The notes below the pieces were generated by a model that was not told the origin of the DNA, made no database searches, and saw only the letters and a program-made list of their open reading frames with translations. A DNA stretch of 64,000 bases from Leptospira fluminis. GTDB lineage: Bacteria; Spirochaetota; Leptospiria; Leptospirales; Leptospiraceae. The stretch's first letter is position 1; each line of letters opens with the position of its first letter. Position numbers and translations under genes: made by a program. Below, piece after piece: positions 16,396 to 25,404 of the stretch. The stretch is from contig NZ_RQEV01000017.1 of assembly GCF_004771275.1 (NCBI RefSeq), positions 124,001 through 188,000 of the forward strand, written 5' to 3'.

Positions 16396-17574
16396 CTAAT
16401 ACCTCAAATATTCGCTTTTGAGCACGAAGGATCCTTTGGAGGCGACCTGAGCCCCTTCCGATACGCCGCTCAAGATGATGATATCATCCTCGATGATGTC
16501 CCCGACCACCACATTGACCGCTTCGAACCTACCGTCGTCATGATGGACAAAGACCACGGAACGACCTTCGATTTCGTGGACGGCTTCCAGAGGCAGCATT
16601 CTTCTTTTTCCGTCACCCGTACTCACAACCAAACCGGCCACTTTTGCCGTAACCGTTTGCCCGGGTTTCAGTTTTCCGCCTCGATTCGAAACCATGATCC
16701 TGATTTTTGCTGTTCGTTTAACGCTATCTAATACGGCACCCACGTAAGCCACCCGCCCTTGGATCTTCGTGCTTTCTTCCGTTCCGAACGGATAGATCGT
16801 CGCTTGGGCCCCCTCGTTTACACCGCCCAAATCCTTTTCGTATACGTCCAAAAGAACCCAGAGATTGTTCAGGTTCGCGATGGTAAACAACTCCTCGTTC
16901 CTGGAAGTCTGTTGTCCGATGATCGCTTTTCGTTCCGTGACTTCTCCGTTGATCGGACTCCGTAACACCAGGTTGGAGGAAACGTAAACTCCCCTTTCTA
17001 TTCCCTCGATCTCCGAAGGAGTTAGTCCGTAATTTTCCAGTTTGATCCGGGTCGTCTCCGCCTCGGTCTTCGCCGTTTTGTACTGCATAGTCGCAAGTTC
17101 GTATTCCTTAGCGGCAGTGACCTTCATTTCGAAAAGTTCCTTGGCACGATCGGCCTGCAATTTCAAAGCCTCTAGGGAAGCTCTGGCCTTAACGTATGCC
17201 GCCTCCACTTCTCCGAGTTGCACGGAAGAAAGTATCGCTAACGGAGAACCTTGGCTTACGCGATCTCCTTCCCGCACCAAAACTTTCTTGATTTTCGCCT
17301 CCACGGTGGATCCGACCCGAGCCATGCTCTCGGGATCGTACGTGATCCTTCCGGGCAAGGCGAGTTCCTCGAACCGGGAAACTTCTTTTAAACTCACGAA
17401 AGTCACGGGGTGTCTCTTTAGGATTTCATCCGAGACTTTAAAGAAACTTTTGGATTCCTGCGCGAGATTCTTTTCCGGTTTTTTCTTATAGAAATGCCTG
17501 TAACCGTAAGCCGCTCCCGAAACCAACACGATCAGAAAAACGATCATTTTGTATCTCTGCAAAATCGCCGTCAT
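16396..17574 (-). CDS. RND efflux periplasmic adaptor (CzcB-like membrane fusion protein)
   Basis: A 392-residue adaptor. An N-terminal transmembrane anchor (MIVFLIVLVSGAAYGYRHF) is followed by the beta-barrel/lipoyl parts (LPGRITYDPESMARVGSTVEAKIKKVLVREGDRVSQGSPLAIL), a coiled-coil hairpin rich in Ala/Glu/Lys, and LRSPINGEVTERKAIIGQ, typical of heavy-metal RND adaptors. The family links an inner-membrane RND pump to a TolC-like channel. Its ATG overlaps the stop of the upstream OMF gene by 4 bases, so the two are translationally coupled. No RND pump gene follows; the only one in the window is at 52694. Confidence 0.88.
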   Translation of the reverse strand: MTAILQRYKMIVFLIVLVSGAAYGYRHFYKKKPEKNLAQESKSFFKVSDEILKRHPVTFVSLKEVSRFEELALPGRITYDPESMARVGSTVEAKIKKVLVREGDRVSQGSPLAILSSVQLGEVEAAYVKARASLEALKLQADRAKELFEMKVTAAKEYELATMQYKTAKTEAETTRIKLENYGLTPSEIEGIERGVYVSSNLVLRSPINGEVTERKAIIGQQTSRNEELFTIANLNNLWVLLDVYEKDLGGVNEGAQATIYPFGTEESTKIQGRVAYVGAVLDSVKRTAKIRIMVSNRGGKLKPGQTVTAKVAGLVVSTGDGKRRMLPLEAVHEIEGRSVVFVHHDDGRFEAVNVVVGDIIEDDIIILSGVSEGAQVASKGSFVLKSEYLRY

Positions 17575-19022
17575 CTTTCGTCTCCTTTTGACTGGGTTTT
17601 GGATGGGTAATCGGAGTTTTTTCCCGTCGCGGCCCGAAAAGCCTCCACGGCATTGAAGTAAAGATATAGAAGATCGTAATATTCGCGTAAAATGAAAAGG
17701 TAGTTTTTTTCGGCTTGGAGAAAAGTGACCTGATCGGAGGCGCCGCGCACGTACGCGATCCTGGATTTCTCCTCTAATTGTTTATTTTTTTGTAATAGAT
17801 TAATCCTTTCGTATTTGGTAAGCAGTTCTTCCCGAGCCAACAATTCCTTTTTGGCCGCCTCGATTTCGGCGTCCACTTCCCTTTTTTTCGCGTCCAAAGC
17901 CAATTCGAATTTCTTGTATTCCTCCTTGGCGGCGTAGATTTTTCCCTGTCCTCTATCGTTCAACGGAATCGGAATCATGGCAAATACTCCTCCGTAATTC
18001 TCGCTACCCTTCATCCGCCATTCTCCGCCGACCTGAAGCCATCCTAACGCCTCTTTTCTTTGGAGTTCTATATTCATTTTCTTTTCCTGAAGCCTTTGCT
18101 CCAAAGCTACGATATCCGGACGATCGCCGGGAGAAGTCGCTTCTTTGAGCCTCAAGCCCAAATCCTCTAGAGAGCGGAACCTCATCGATTCCACCTGAAA
18201 AGCGAAAATACCTTCCCGTTCCGTAAGACCGCTCAAAATCCTCAGATCCTTTTCGATCGCTTGCCTCCGAACGATCGCATCTCTGTAGAATCTCTCCACC
18301 TGAATCCTTTCCAGCTCCAACCTTTCGTATTCCAAGGGAGAAATGTCCCCTTTTTGGACCCGAAATTTCGTAAGCTCCAGAAGGTCGCTGTAATTCTCGT
18401 AAAATTCCTTATTCGTATCCACGAGCAAGGTCAAGAAGACGAAAGCCCAATAATTCTGCCTGAGCCTCATCCGAAACATTCGATCGAAATTCCTAAAATC
18501 CGCTATGGATGCTTCGAAGGATTTTTTGGCGACCCGAGTCCGCAAAGGCACGACTCCGTAAACGTCTAGGTCCTGGTAGAGGGCGGGAGCGGTTTCCGGA
18601 CTTCCTCCCTGTGTATTCGGATTTCCTCCGATGAACTGTTGCTGGAATTGGAAGATCGGATTTCGGTACAAAGAGGCCGTGATCACCGCCCCCCGGGAAA
18701 TTCCCACATTCTGCTTTTCGGAAAGATACAGCGGATTGTTGGAAACGGCGTATTCGGTTAGGCGGTCTATATCCCAGTCGATCAGCCTGGTCTGAACTTC
18801 CGTATGTTCCGCCCCGGAAATAGGAACGTATCTCGGACTAAAATTCTCAACTTTCTCCGATCCGGAGGATTCGAACGGAATCGTTTCCGACGAAAGAAGA
18901 CGGCCGGAAGAAGAGAAAAAAAGGAATCCGCAGACGACCAAGAGAATCGAAAAAGAGATTCCTCGTTCTCCGGAACACCGAAACCTCGTCTCATTCTGTT
19001 GCAAAGATCGATGGACTCGCAT
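17571..19022 (-). CDS. RND efflux outer membrane channel (CzcC-like, TolC family)
   Basis: A 483-residue outer membrane factor with a signal-like hydrophobic segment (FSILLVVCGFLFFSSSGRLLS) that begins after about 23 polar residues, so the true start may be internal. The OEP repeats are shown by LTEYAVSNNPLYLSEKQNVGISRGAVITASLYRNPIFQFQ and by long helices with ELLTKYERINLLQKNKQLEEKSRIAYVRGASDQVTFLQAEKNYLFILREYYDLL. The pattern resembles CzcC more than multidrug TolC. It is the first gene of a two-gene unit with the adaptor. Confidence 0.85.
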   Translation of the reverse strand: MRVHRSLQQNETRFRCSGERGISFSILLVVCGFLFFSSSGRLLSSETIPFESSGSEKVENFSPRYVPISGAEHTEVQTRLIDWDIDRLTEYAVSNNPLYLSEKQNVGISRGAVITASLYRNPIFQFQQQFIGGNPNTQGGSPETAPALYQDLDVYGVVPLRTRVAKKSFEASIADFRNFDRMFRMRLRQNYWAFVFLTLLVDTNKEFYENYSDLLELTKFRVQKGDISPLEYERLELERIQVERFYRDAIVRRQAIEKDLRILSGLTEREGIFAFQVESMRFRSLEDLGLRLKEATSPGDRPDIVALEQRLQEKKMNIELQRKEALGWLQVGGEWRMKGSENYGGVFAMIPIPLNDRGQGKIYAAKEEYKKFELALDAKKREVDAEIEAAKKELLAREELLTKYERINLLQKNKQLEEKSRIAYVRGASDQVTFLQAEKNYLFILREYYDLLYLYFNAVEAFRAATGKNSDYPSKTQSKGDER

Positions 19023-19098
19023 TCTCGGCCTTATTGACTATTCCCGCATGCAGTTTTCGTGCCCGCAAGTCGCTTTGTCGGTTTTTCCGGAGTTTTCC

Positions 19099-19695
19099 CT
19101 AAAAGAGTCGATGAACGTACCATTTCCCCTTCCGTTTCGTAAAATAAGGGTTAATGAGTTCCGACTCCCATTTTCGATTTTCCTTAAACTTGAATTTGAC
19201 CTCGCAGGCCTGAGGAGTTTCGAAATAAAAATCGACTTCGATTCCTCTCGAGGAAAGAAGAAGGTCCCGAACCGTACGCACGTCCGAATGATTCTTTTCC
19301 TTTTCCAACGCTTCTCGATCGAAAAAATACGTCCGAAAATAATTGTCCTTTGCGGAAAGTTCCGTTTTCAATCTCGCTCTGTCCCAATGACCTTTTAGAT
19401 CGATATAAATCCCGTCCTCTTCCGAAACCAGATCCGGAAGAAAAGTCAGGTCCTTTCTTACGGTTCCATCTATCAATCTTCTCAGGATGGTGAGAATTTC
19501 CTCGCTGTCCTTCGTGAATTCTCCCGTATGGCCCGAAAGATAGATCTTAGCTCTTTCCACGTTCGGTGAAAGTTCCTCCGAAACGGTCCTTTTCCGTACG
19601 AATCGAGTACAGTCAATGCAGACAAACACAACGAGGAACAAAAGGGAGAATAAGGATCTTACCCGGAGATTGTTGGCATAATCGAAGGGATTCAT
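19099..19695 (-). CDS. Hypothetical lipoprotein
   Basis: I do not recognise a domain in this 198-residue protein. The N-terminus (VRSLFSLLFLVVFVCIDC) is a lipoprotein signal with a VCIDC lipobox at about residue 29. The rest is charged and mixed alpha/beta, ending in NPYFTKRKGKWYVHRLF, a pattern seen in proteins with a NTF2-like or nuclear-transport-like fold, but the match is too weak to name. It starts 11 bases after the TPR/Mrr-like gene on the same strand and is probably cotranscribed with it. Confidence 0.7.
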   Translation of the reverse strand: MNPFDYANNLRVRSLFSLLFLVVFVCIDCTRFVRKRTVSEELSPNVERAKIYLSGHTGEFTKDSEEILTILRRLIDGTVRKDLTFLPDLVSEEDGIYIDLKGHWDRARLKTELSAKDNYFRTYFFDREALEKEKNHSDVRTVRDLLLSSRGIEVDFYFETPQACEVKFKFKENRKWESELINPYFTKRKGKWYVHRLF

Positions 19696-19706
19696 TCTAA
19701 AATCTC

Positions 19707-21269
19707 CTACCCGGGAGTTCTTAATGCTTTTTTCAGGAGTTCTTCCAGGTCTTTTCCGTACAATACGGACAGTCGGGAAGAATTGTCCGCCAAGAATCTA
19801 CGTGCTCCGTCCGTAAATTCCGCATCCCCCACGATAAAGGCCTTGTCCAAACCCATGTCCTTGACCTGACTGAGAGTATCTCTAAGGAATATGTCCGAGA
19901 TTTTCGCGTCCTTCCATCTTCTGAATTTGAATAAGGCTCTTGTCTCCTTGTCCGTCTTACTTAAGCCCATGAAATTGAGACCGTCGCCTTCCTTATTCGG
20001 AACTTCCCGACTAATCGTGTAGTTCAAAGCGATGACCACCTTGACGCAAAGGTTCTTGAATTCCACGCCTTTTAGAGCACGGAAATGGTCCATGGCACTG
20101 ATGCCGATTTTTCCGATTTCGGCTACGATCTTTCCGCCTTCCTCGTCGATGATTCCTTTGATATGGAAGGATTTCGAGGATTTCAATCCGGAGATTTCGT
20201 AGTATCTTTCGACCGGAAAAAGTTCCGGGAACAACCGTCCCAGCTCCTGGTCAGGAATGTACCCGCTTTTGGCCGGTTTTCCGGCTTCCAATCTCTTCGT
20301 TTCTAACTGGTACTTATAATTGGCCAATTCCACGATTCTTTCATCGTCGACCCGTTCGGACTCCGCCTCGATCAGATATTCGCTGGCTTCCTCCAACCTA
20401 CCCATTTTGACCGCAATCAAGGCAAAATGGAAATCCGAATCGATGAGCTCCTGTTTCCAACCGTTGTTTCTGGCGATTTCCATACAAAGCCGGGAATGTT
20501 TTAAAGCTTCGCTCAAATCCCCCTTGAGTAGGAACTCCAACATGATGAATTGGAATAACGTATAGCGAACGTATTCGTCCGGAATCAGATCCACGACGGA
20601 GTTCGCGACTCGTATCGCCTCGTCGTGTTCTCCGGAACGGGAGAGCGTAAGTGCGTACAAAAAGCCCGCTACTGCGGAATTCGGTTCTTCCTCGTAGGCT
20701 TTTTGGAAATACGGCTTGGGATCTCCCTTCCGCAAAATCGCCGCCACCACTCCCTTTGCAATGAAGAGAGCGGTCATTTTGACTTTTTCATCCGGAACCC
20801 TTGACAGGAACTTGTCGGCAATTCCGAATTCCTTCTGGCCCAAAGCCATGAAAGCGACTCGTATATTCGCTTCCAGATTTTCCGGATCTCCGCTCAAAGT
20901 ATCTACATAGTGAAAGACGGATTCTTCGAAAAGATCCTGTTGGTAATAGATATCCGCGATCCGGTTCGAGACGGCCGCTTCCGAAATCTCCTTATCGTAA
21001 GAGCCGATTTTTTTGATCTTTTCCAGATGCCTGGCTTCGTTGAGGGTATCGCCTTCCATGGCGTAAATTTTCGCCATGATGAAATGTGCCCTCACGTTGG
21101 AAGGATTCGCATCCAAAATATCCCGGATTAAAATCCGGGAATCGACGTAATTCCCCATCGCCGCGAGTGCCAATGCCTTTTCGAATGCGTCCTTTTTGGA
21201 CTGAATCAAAAAAGATCCCGCTGCTACGATCAGGATGATACCTGCTGCAATAAGAATTACGAAGATCAT
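19707..21269 (-). CDS. Membrane-anchored TPR protein with degenerate Mrr-like nuclease-fold domain
   Basis: About 520 residues from ATG 21269, which opens directly onto a transmembrane segment ([21 protein letters not shown]); a TTG at 21317 would add 16 residues. Residues about 30-330 are tetratricopeptide-like helical repeats ([58 protein letters not shown]). The C-terminal 150 residues resemble Mrr/type IV restriction domains ([46 protein letters not shown]), but the catalytic QxK strand reads KFR and the usual DGGID is DGLN, so nuclease activity is doubtful. The TPR part suggests a scaffold. The Mrr-like call is by eye and moderate. Confidence 0.7.
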   Translation of the reverse strand: MIFVILIAAGIILIVAAGSFLIQSKKDAFEKALALAAMGNYVDSRILIRDILDANPSNVRAHFIMAKIYAMEGDTLNEARHLEKIKKIGSYDKEISEAAVSNRIADIYYQQDLFEESVFHYVDTLSGDPENLEANIRVAFMALGQKEFGIADKFLSRVPDEKVKMTALFIAKGVVAAILRKGDPKPYFQKAYEEEPNSAVAGFLYALTLSRSGEHDEAIRVANSVVDLIPDEYVRYTLFQFIMLEFLLKGDLSEALKHSRLCMEIARNNGWKQELIDSDFHFALIAVKMGRLEEASEYLIEAESERVDDERIVELANYKYQLETKRLEAGKPAKSGYIPDQELGRLFPELFPVERYYEISGLKSSKSFHIKGIIDEEGGKIVAEIGKIGISAMDHFRALKGVEFKNLCVKVVIALNYTISREVPNKEGDGLNFMGLSKTDKETRALFKFRRWKDAKISDIFLRDTLSQVKDMGLDKAFIVGDAEFTDGARRFLADNSSRLSVLYGKDLEELLKKALRTPG

Positions 21270-21331
21270 GTTCCGGAATTTCCCGTTATTTACCAAATAA
21301 ATGTTGGATAAAATCAAACCTTTTCAGTATC

Positions 21332-21865
21332 GTGCTCTCGATGGGAAGAATCACCTACCTTCGGTTCGCCTTCTCCCTGTTCTTTCGGGATGCGACTACA
21401 AGTTTTCTTCATATCTTCTTCTCCACGTTCTTCGCGACCGGTCTGATCCTGAGTTTTTTCTCGATTCGGACGGACAAATCCGTTTCCGACGTTTCTAGTA
21501 TCGATCTCTTCCGCAATTCTCCCTACTTGGTTTTGGCTCTTTCTAGCGCCGCACTGATTTTTATGGGAATTGTCAGGACGACGAGCCGCTCCGGAGACAC
21601 CGGAATTATGATGGCCGTCGGCGGAAACCGCTTCGGGTGCATCCTTTTGGAAACTACGGAACTCTGGATCATTCACGGTTTCGGCTTCGTTTTGGCCTCC
21701 GCTGCCAGCTTTTTTTACCCGCCGGGAAATCCGGCCTTGGTATCCGTTTTGGATTATGCGAGCGCCTTCCTATACGAATCCGCTCTGCTCGGTCTCGCGG
21801 GAGGATGCACCGCCTTCCTCCATACATTAGTCGATCCGTACAGATCCATCCGGAGGGGAAAATGA
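21332..21865 (+). CDS. Compact FtsX-like ABC permease
   Basis: A 177-residue membrane protein with four hydrophobic segments. The stretch [33 protein letters not shown] matches the conserved end of FtsX/MacB/LolC permeases (GxxxAxGxxxxxIxxxxxxE). The large extracytoplasmic domain normal for MacB or LolC is missing: only a short loop joins helices 1 and 2. The stop overlaps the start of a LolD-like ATPase gene by 4 bases, so the two surely form one transporter. Substrate unknown; a lipid, lipoprotein or peptidoglycan-hydrolase control role is possible. Confidence 0.7.
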   Translation: MLSMGRITYLRFAFSLFFRDATTSFLHIFFSTFFATGLILSFFSIRTDKSVSDVSSIDLFRNSPYLVLALSSAALIFMGIVRTTSRSGDTGIMMAVGGNRFGCILLETTELWIIHGFGFVLASAASFFYPPGNPALVSVLDYASAFLYESALLGLAGGCTAFLHTLVDPYRSIRRGK

Positions 21866-22527
21866 TCCTACGGATCAACAATCTTTCCCGCACATACGGA
21901 AACACGAAAGCGGTAAATTCCGTTTCCTTCGACGTGAACCAATCCGATTATGTCGCCATCGTGGGTCCATCCGGTTCCGGAAAAACGACCTTACTTTCCA
22001 TGATTACCGGAATGCTGACGAGTAGTTCGGGAGAAATCTATTTCGATACCCTAAAACTCTCCAGCATGACCAAAGGAACTCTCGCGAAATTTCGGGCCCG
22101 AAATATCGGACTCATTTTCCAATTTTCCGAACTGATTTCCCATCTGACTGTGGAAGAGAATATTCTTCTCCCCGCCCTTTTGGTCGGGAAATTCGGAGAG
22201 CAGGAATATAAGGAAAAATGCGAATATCTCATTTCTAGCCTGAACCTGAATTCTATCCGGGACCGATTGCCGACCAGACTTTCCGGTGGCCAGATCCAGA
22301 TGACCGCAATCGCGAGAGCCCTGATCAATGAACCCGAAATCCTGTTGGCGGACGAACCTTCCGGAGATCTGGATCCCGAAAACAGCGAACTGGTGAGAAA
22401 ATTGCTCTCCGACTTCAATTCCAGAGGATTGACCGTACTCCTCGTAACCCACGATATGAACCTGGCGTTCGACGCAAAGACGATCTACGAAATGCGGGAA
22501 GGGAGCTTTACCCGAGTCGTAAAATGA
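21862..22527 (+). CDS. ABC transporter ATP-binding protein (LolD/MacB type)
   Basis: A 221-residue ATPase starting at ATG 21862, behind a GGAGGGG ribosome-binding site and inside the end of the permease gene (ATGA overlap). Upstream in-frame ATGs lie within the permease and are rejected. Walker A is [14 protein letters not shown], the Q-loop [17 protein letters not shown], the signature [15 protein letters not shown] and Walker [13 protein letters not shown], the last typical of the LolD/MacB/FtsE group. The C-terminus also overlaps the ROK kinase start by 4 bases. Confidence 0.92.
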   Translation: MILRINNLSRTYGNTKAVNSVSFDVNQSDYVAIVGPSGSGKTTLLSMITGMLTSSSGEIYFDTLKLSSMTKGTLAKFRARNIGLIFQFSELISHLTVEENILLPALLVGKFGEQEYKEKCEYLISSLNLNSIRDRLPTRLSGGQIQMTAIARALINEPEILLADEPSGDLDPENSELVRKLLSDFNSRGLTVLLVTHDMNLAFDAKTIYEMREGSFTRVVK

Positions 22528-23423
22528 AATCCTTTCTGGGATTGGACATCGGCGCACAAAGCGTTAAGGCATGTAAGGCGGACGAGCACGGATCCATTCT
22601 ATTCGAATCGTCGGTTTCCACCGGATCGGAAATGGACGGAGAAGCGTTCTTAACCTCCCTGAAAAAGCTGGTATCGGAACTCCTGCAAAAAGGTCCGGTA
22701 TCCGCGATCGGGTTAGGAAGTCCCGGTCCGATAGATAAGGACAAAGGCATTCTGTTATCTTCCGCCAATCTGCCCAAACTTAAAGACGTCCCCGTCGTTC
22801 CTTATCTAAAGGAGACGTTCGGACTTCCCGTTTATTACGACAACGACGCGAACTGCGCCGCGTTAGGGGAATATTGGTACGGACAAGGAAAAGGGTCCCC
22901 CAATCTTCTCGTGCTGACATTGGGGACGGGCATAGGAGGAGGCTGGATTCACGAAGGCAAACTCTTCGACGGTTACAAAGGCAACAGCATGGAAGTGGGG
23001 CACACTACGATACGCCCCGGCGGATCTCCCTGCGGATGCGGCCACAAAGGTTGCGCGGAAGCGTACTTTAGTGCCAGCGGATTTTCCACTAGATACAAAG
23101 AGCTGACCGGCAACACGTTTCGAAACGCCGAGGAGTTCTTTGCTCGAGCGGAAAAAGGCGAACGCGAGGCCGCTAGAATTTTGGACGAAGGAAAAGAGGT
23201 CCTGGCCGAACTGATCCGCAACCTGATCCACATCCTAAATCCGGAATGCATCGTTTTGTCCGGAGGCTTGGTGCGATCCTATTCTCTTTTCGGAAAACCG
23301 CTTGAAAATCGCGTTAGAGAAATCATTTTTCCCGTATTCAGAGACTACGTTCGCATTTTAGCGGGTGGCTCCATCACCGGAGCGCTCGGCGCAGCGAGTC
23401 TTTGTTTGGGACGGAACGAATGA
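22524..23423 (+). CDS. ROK-family sugar kinase, probable glucokinase
   Basis: A 299-residue ROK protein. ATP-binding [16 protein letters not shown] opens the protein; [32 protein letters not shown] and [18 protein letters not shown] follow; the zinc-binding ROK signature is [14 protein letters not shown] with upstream HTTIRPGG. The catalytic aspartate is in NDAN. Glucokinase of this family has been described in Leptospira, which relies on fatty acids but has sugar metabolism genes; the substrate here is likely glucose but not proven. It is coupled by 4-base overlaps to the ABC ATPase before it and the HIT gene after it. Confidence 0.88.
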   Translation: MKSFLGLDIGAQSVKACKADEHGSILFESSVSTGSEMDGEAFLTSLKKLVSELLQKGPVSAIGLGSPGPIDKDKGILLSSANLPKLKDVPVVPYLKETFGLPVYYDNDANCAALGEYWYGQGKGSPNLLVLTLGTGIGGGWIHEGKLFDGYKGNSMEVGHTTIRPGGSPCGCGHKGCAEAYFSASGFSTRYKELTGNTFRNAEEFFARAEKGEREAARILDEGKEVLAELIRNLIHILNPECIVLSGGLVRSYSLFGKPLENRVREIIFPVFRDYVRILAGGSITGALGAASLCLGRNE

Positions 23424-23770
23424 ACGACGCAAACTGTCTTTTTTGCAGGATTATCCGGAAGGAAATCCCGGCCAAAATCGCCTACGAGGATGAAAATATA
23501 TTAGCATTTCATGATATTTCTCCCCAAGCGCCGGTTCATGTTTTAGTTATCCCTAAAAAGCATTACGTGTCTCTAGACGAACTAGGAGAAGGGGAAAAGA
23601 ATCTGGCAGGGGAGCTTCTCTTTCGCATTCGGGAATTGGCGAGATCCCTCGGACTGGCGCAAAACGGCTACCGCGTGGTCAATAATAGGGGCCCACAAGG
23701 CGGCCAAACCGTCTTCCACCTACACTTTCACCTGTTAGGCGGTCGACAGATGACCTGGCCTCCGGGCTGA
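23420..23770 (+). CDS. HIT-family nucleotide-binding hydrolase (Hint-like)
   Basis: A 116-residue HIT protein from ATG 23420, which overlaps the kinase stop by 4 bases; an upstream in-frame ATG at 23402 lies inside the kinase. Motifs: [35 protein letters not shown] and the catalytic histidine triad HLHFHLLGG with the extra GQTVFH before it. Full length for Hint/HinT proteins, which split phosphoramidates of adenosine. Biological role in bacteria is broad and unspecific. Confidence 0.93.
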   Translation: MNDANCLFCRIIRKEIPAKIAYEDENILAFHDISPQAPVHVLVIPKKHYVSLDELGEGEKNLAGELLFRIRELARSLGLAQNGYRVVNNRGPQGGQTVFHLHFHLLGGRQMTWPPG

Positions 23771-23787
23771 ACCGTTGGAGTTCCTCC

Positions 23788-24759
23788 TTGAAAAAACTCG
23801 CGATCGGAATCTTAATCAGCGGCATTTCCTTGGGTTTCCTATTTTGGAAACTGGACCTTTCCGGTTTTGCCAATATCCGGGAAAGATGGGAGCCTATATA
23901 TTTGCTGCCTTTTTTTGCGGCGATCATCTGGGGCTTGTCGCTTTTTTCCTGGAGATGGTACCTTCTCCTCGGAAAAAGGATCCCGTTTAAGACCGCGCTT
24001 CTCTCTTCGTTTATCGGCGTGGGAGCGAACCAATTCCTGCCCGCACGGGGCGGCGATATTTTCCGGCTGTACTTATGCAAAAAGGATTCGGACGCCAACT
24101 ACGGATCCCTGGTGAGCGCTCTCTTTCTGGAAAAAGTTTTGGATTTCGCTTTCATCTTCAGCGCGGGACTCGGCGCTTTCTTCCTGTTGGGCATTCACCA
24201 GGATTTCGTACGTTTCCTATTGCCGCTCGTGGGAATCGCTTCCATTTTGGGAGTCCTCGTTTTCGTGCGTTTTTTCCACAAAGGGATCGCATCGTTGGGA
24301 GAAGCGTTATTTTCAAAAGTGGGAAAAGGGGAATTTTTCCGCAGCAAACTCTCCCCTCTCGTCCTGGAGCTGGGCGGATTTTTAAGTCTGAACAATGCGG
24401 GAAAGCACGGCTTACTCACCGGCTGCACTTGGCTCTTTGGTTACGGACTCCATTATACTTTGTTACAGTATTTGGTAGGAATCCATTTAAGTCCGATGGA
24501 GACCGTATTCATCATGTTTTGCGGAGCCGTAGGAGTGATGGTCCCTTCCGCACCGTCCGGTGCAGGTGTATACCACGCTTCCATTACTTCGGGATTCGTC
24601 TTATTAGGAAGGGAAAGTTCGGAAGGATTGGTCTACGCCACTACGGTACATCTAGGGCAGATGGTTTCTCTAGGAATCTTAACGGCGATTCTTTATACGT
24701 ATTGGTCCTTTACCGGAAAAGAACGCATTCCCGCGGAATTGTCCGGGGAAAAAGACTGA
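23788..24759 (+). CDS. Flippase-like integral membrane protein (LPG synthase TM / UPF0104 family)
   Basis: A 323-residue protein with about eight hydrophobic helices, from TTG 23788 with GGAG 8 bases upstream. The motifs [22 protein letters not shown] and [18 protein letters not shown] are the two hallmark loops of the lysylphosphatidylglycerol-synthase transmembrane (AglD/MprF N-terminal) family. There is no catalytic C-terminal domain, so it probably moves a lipid across the membrane. It is the last gene of the coupled run from 21332 and ends before a strong hairpin terminator. Confidence 0.85.
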   Translation: MKKLAIGILISGISLGFLFWKLDLSGFANIRERWEPIYLLPFFAAIIWGLSLFSWRWYLLLGKRIPFKTALLSSFIGVGANQFLPARGGDIFRLYLCKKDSDANYGSLVSALFLEKVLDFAFIFSAGLGAFFLLGIHQDFVRFLLPLVGIASILGVLVFVRFFHKGIASLGEALFSKVGKGEFFRSKLSPLVLELGGFLSLNNAGKHGLLTGCTWLFGYGLHYTLLQYLVGIHLSPMETVFIMFCGAVGVMVPSAPSGAGVYHASITSGFVLLGRESSEGLVYATTVHLGQMVSLGILTAILYTYWSFTGKERIPAELSGEKD

Positions 24760-24793
24760 ACCCCTTGTTCGCTTATACATTACCGATAAAATA

Positions 24794-24826
24794 AAAATCC
24801 CGCAGGGAAATTTCCCGCGGGATTTT
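24794..24826. terminator. Bidirectional terminator
   Basis: AAAATCCCGC (24794-24803) pairs perfectly with GCGGGATTTT (24817-24826), and the loop itself is the palindrome GGGAAATTTCCC. T-rich flanks on both strands suit termination of the flippase operon and of the convergent lipoprotein gene at 24846. Confidence 0.9.
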
Positions 24827-24845
24827 ATCCGAAAAAAGAATCAGT

Positions 24846-25271
24846 TCAATTCGCGGAGAATTTTTGCATGTCCTCGCAACCGGGAATCGTGCGCTGTTTT
24901 CCTTGGCTTCCTTTATAGAAATCGCAAGTCGTTTTTTCCACCGCCGCAATGCAGGTTTCGAAAGAGGAGACCATATCCGCGGTGACTTCTTGTTTCTTTT
25001 CCTGACGTGCCTTACGAGCCTTCTCGAAATTTTCCTTGAAATAGGCTTCGCAATTCTCTTCCGATTGCATAAACGGAGGGATCATGTTGCGGTACTGGGC
25101 CGGGACTTTTGCGAGTTCGTCTTTCGTACACTCTATCGTCTTGGAACACATGACTTTCTGGAATTTCGGGGCCAATTCCATCAGCCTTTCCTCGGGAGAT
25201 TTGGAAGATTTGCAATCTCCTAAGGAAAGGATACAGAGAGCGCATAGCGATAGCAGGATTGAAATTCTCAT
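24846..25271 (-). CDS. Cysteine-containing hypothetical lipoprotein
   Basis: About 141 residues from ATG 25271, chosen because it starts a lipoprotein signal, ISILLSLCALCILSLGDC, with lipobox LGDC; the longer frame from 25361 would bury the signal. The mature protein is helical and charged with five spaced cysteines (VMCSKTIECTKD, ENCEAY, ETCIAAVEKTTCDF, PGCEDM) that could pair. Similar small Cys-patterned lipoproteins are common in Leptospira; no function is known to me. Confidence 0.75.
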   Translation of the reverse strand: MRISILLSLCALCILSLGDCKSSKSPEERLMELAPKFQKVMCSKTIECTKDELAKVPAQYRNMIPPFMQSEENCEAYFKENFEKARKARQEKKQEVTADMVSSFETCIAAVEKTTCDFYKGSQGKQRTIPGCEDMQKFSAN

Positions 25272-25404
25272 CGGAAACTCCGGTAAATAAATTTTAAACC
25301 AACCTAACGAAAAGATTCGATCGGGAAATTCTTTTTCCGAAGCTTTGGAAGAAATTTCCAAAACCTCGTCCGCTTTAATGGAGGATGCCGATTCGAAGAT
25401 GGAA

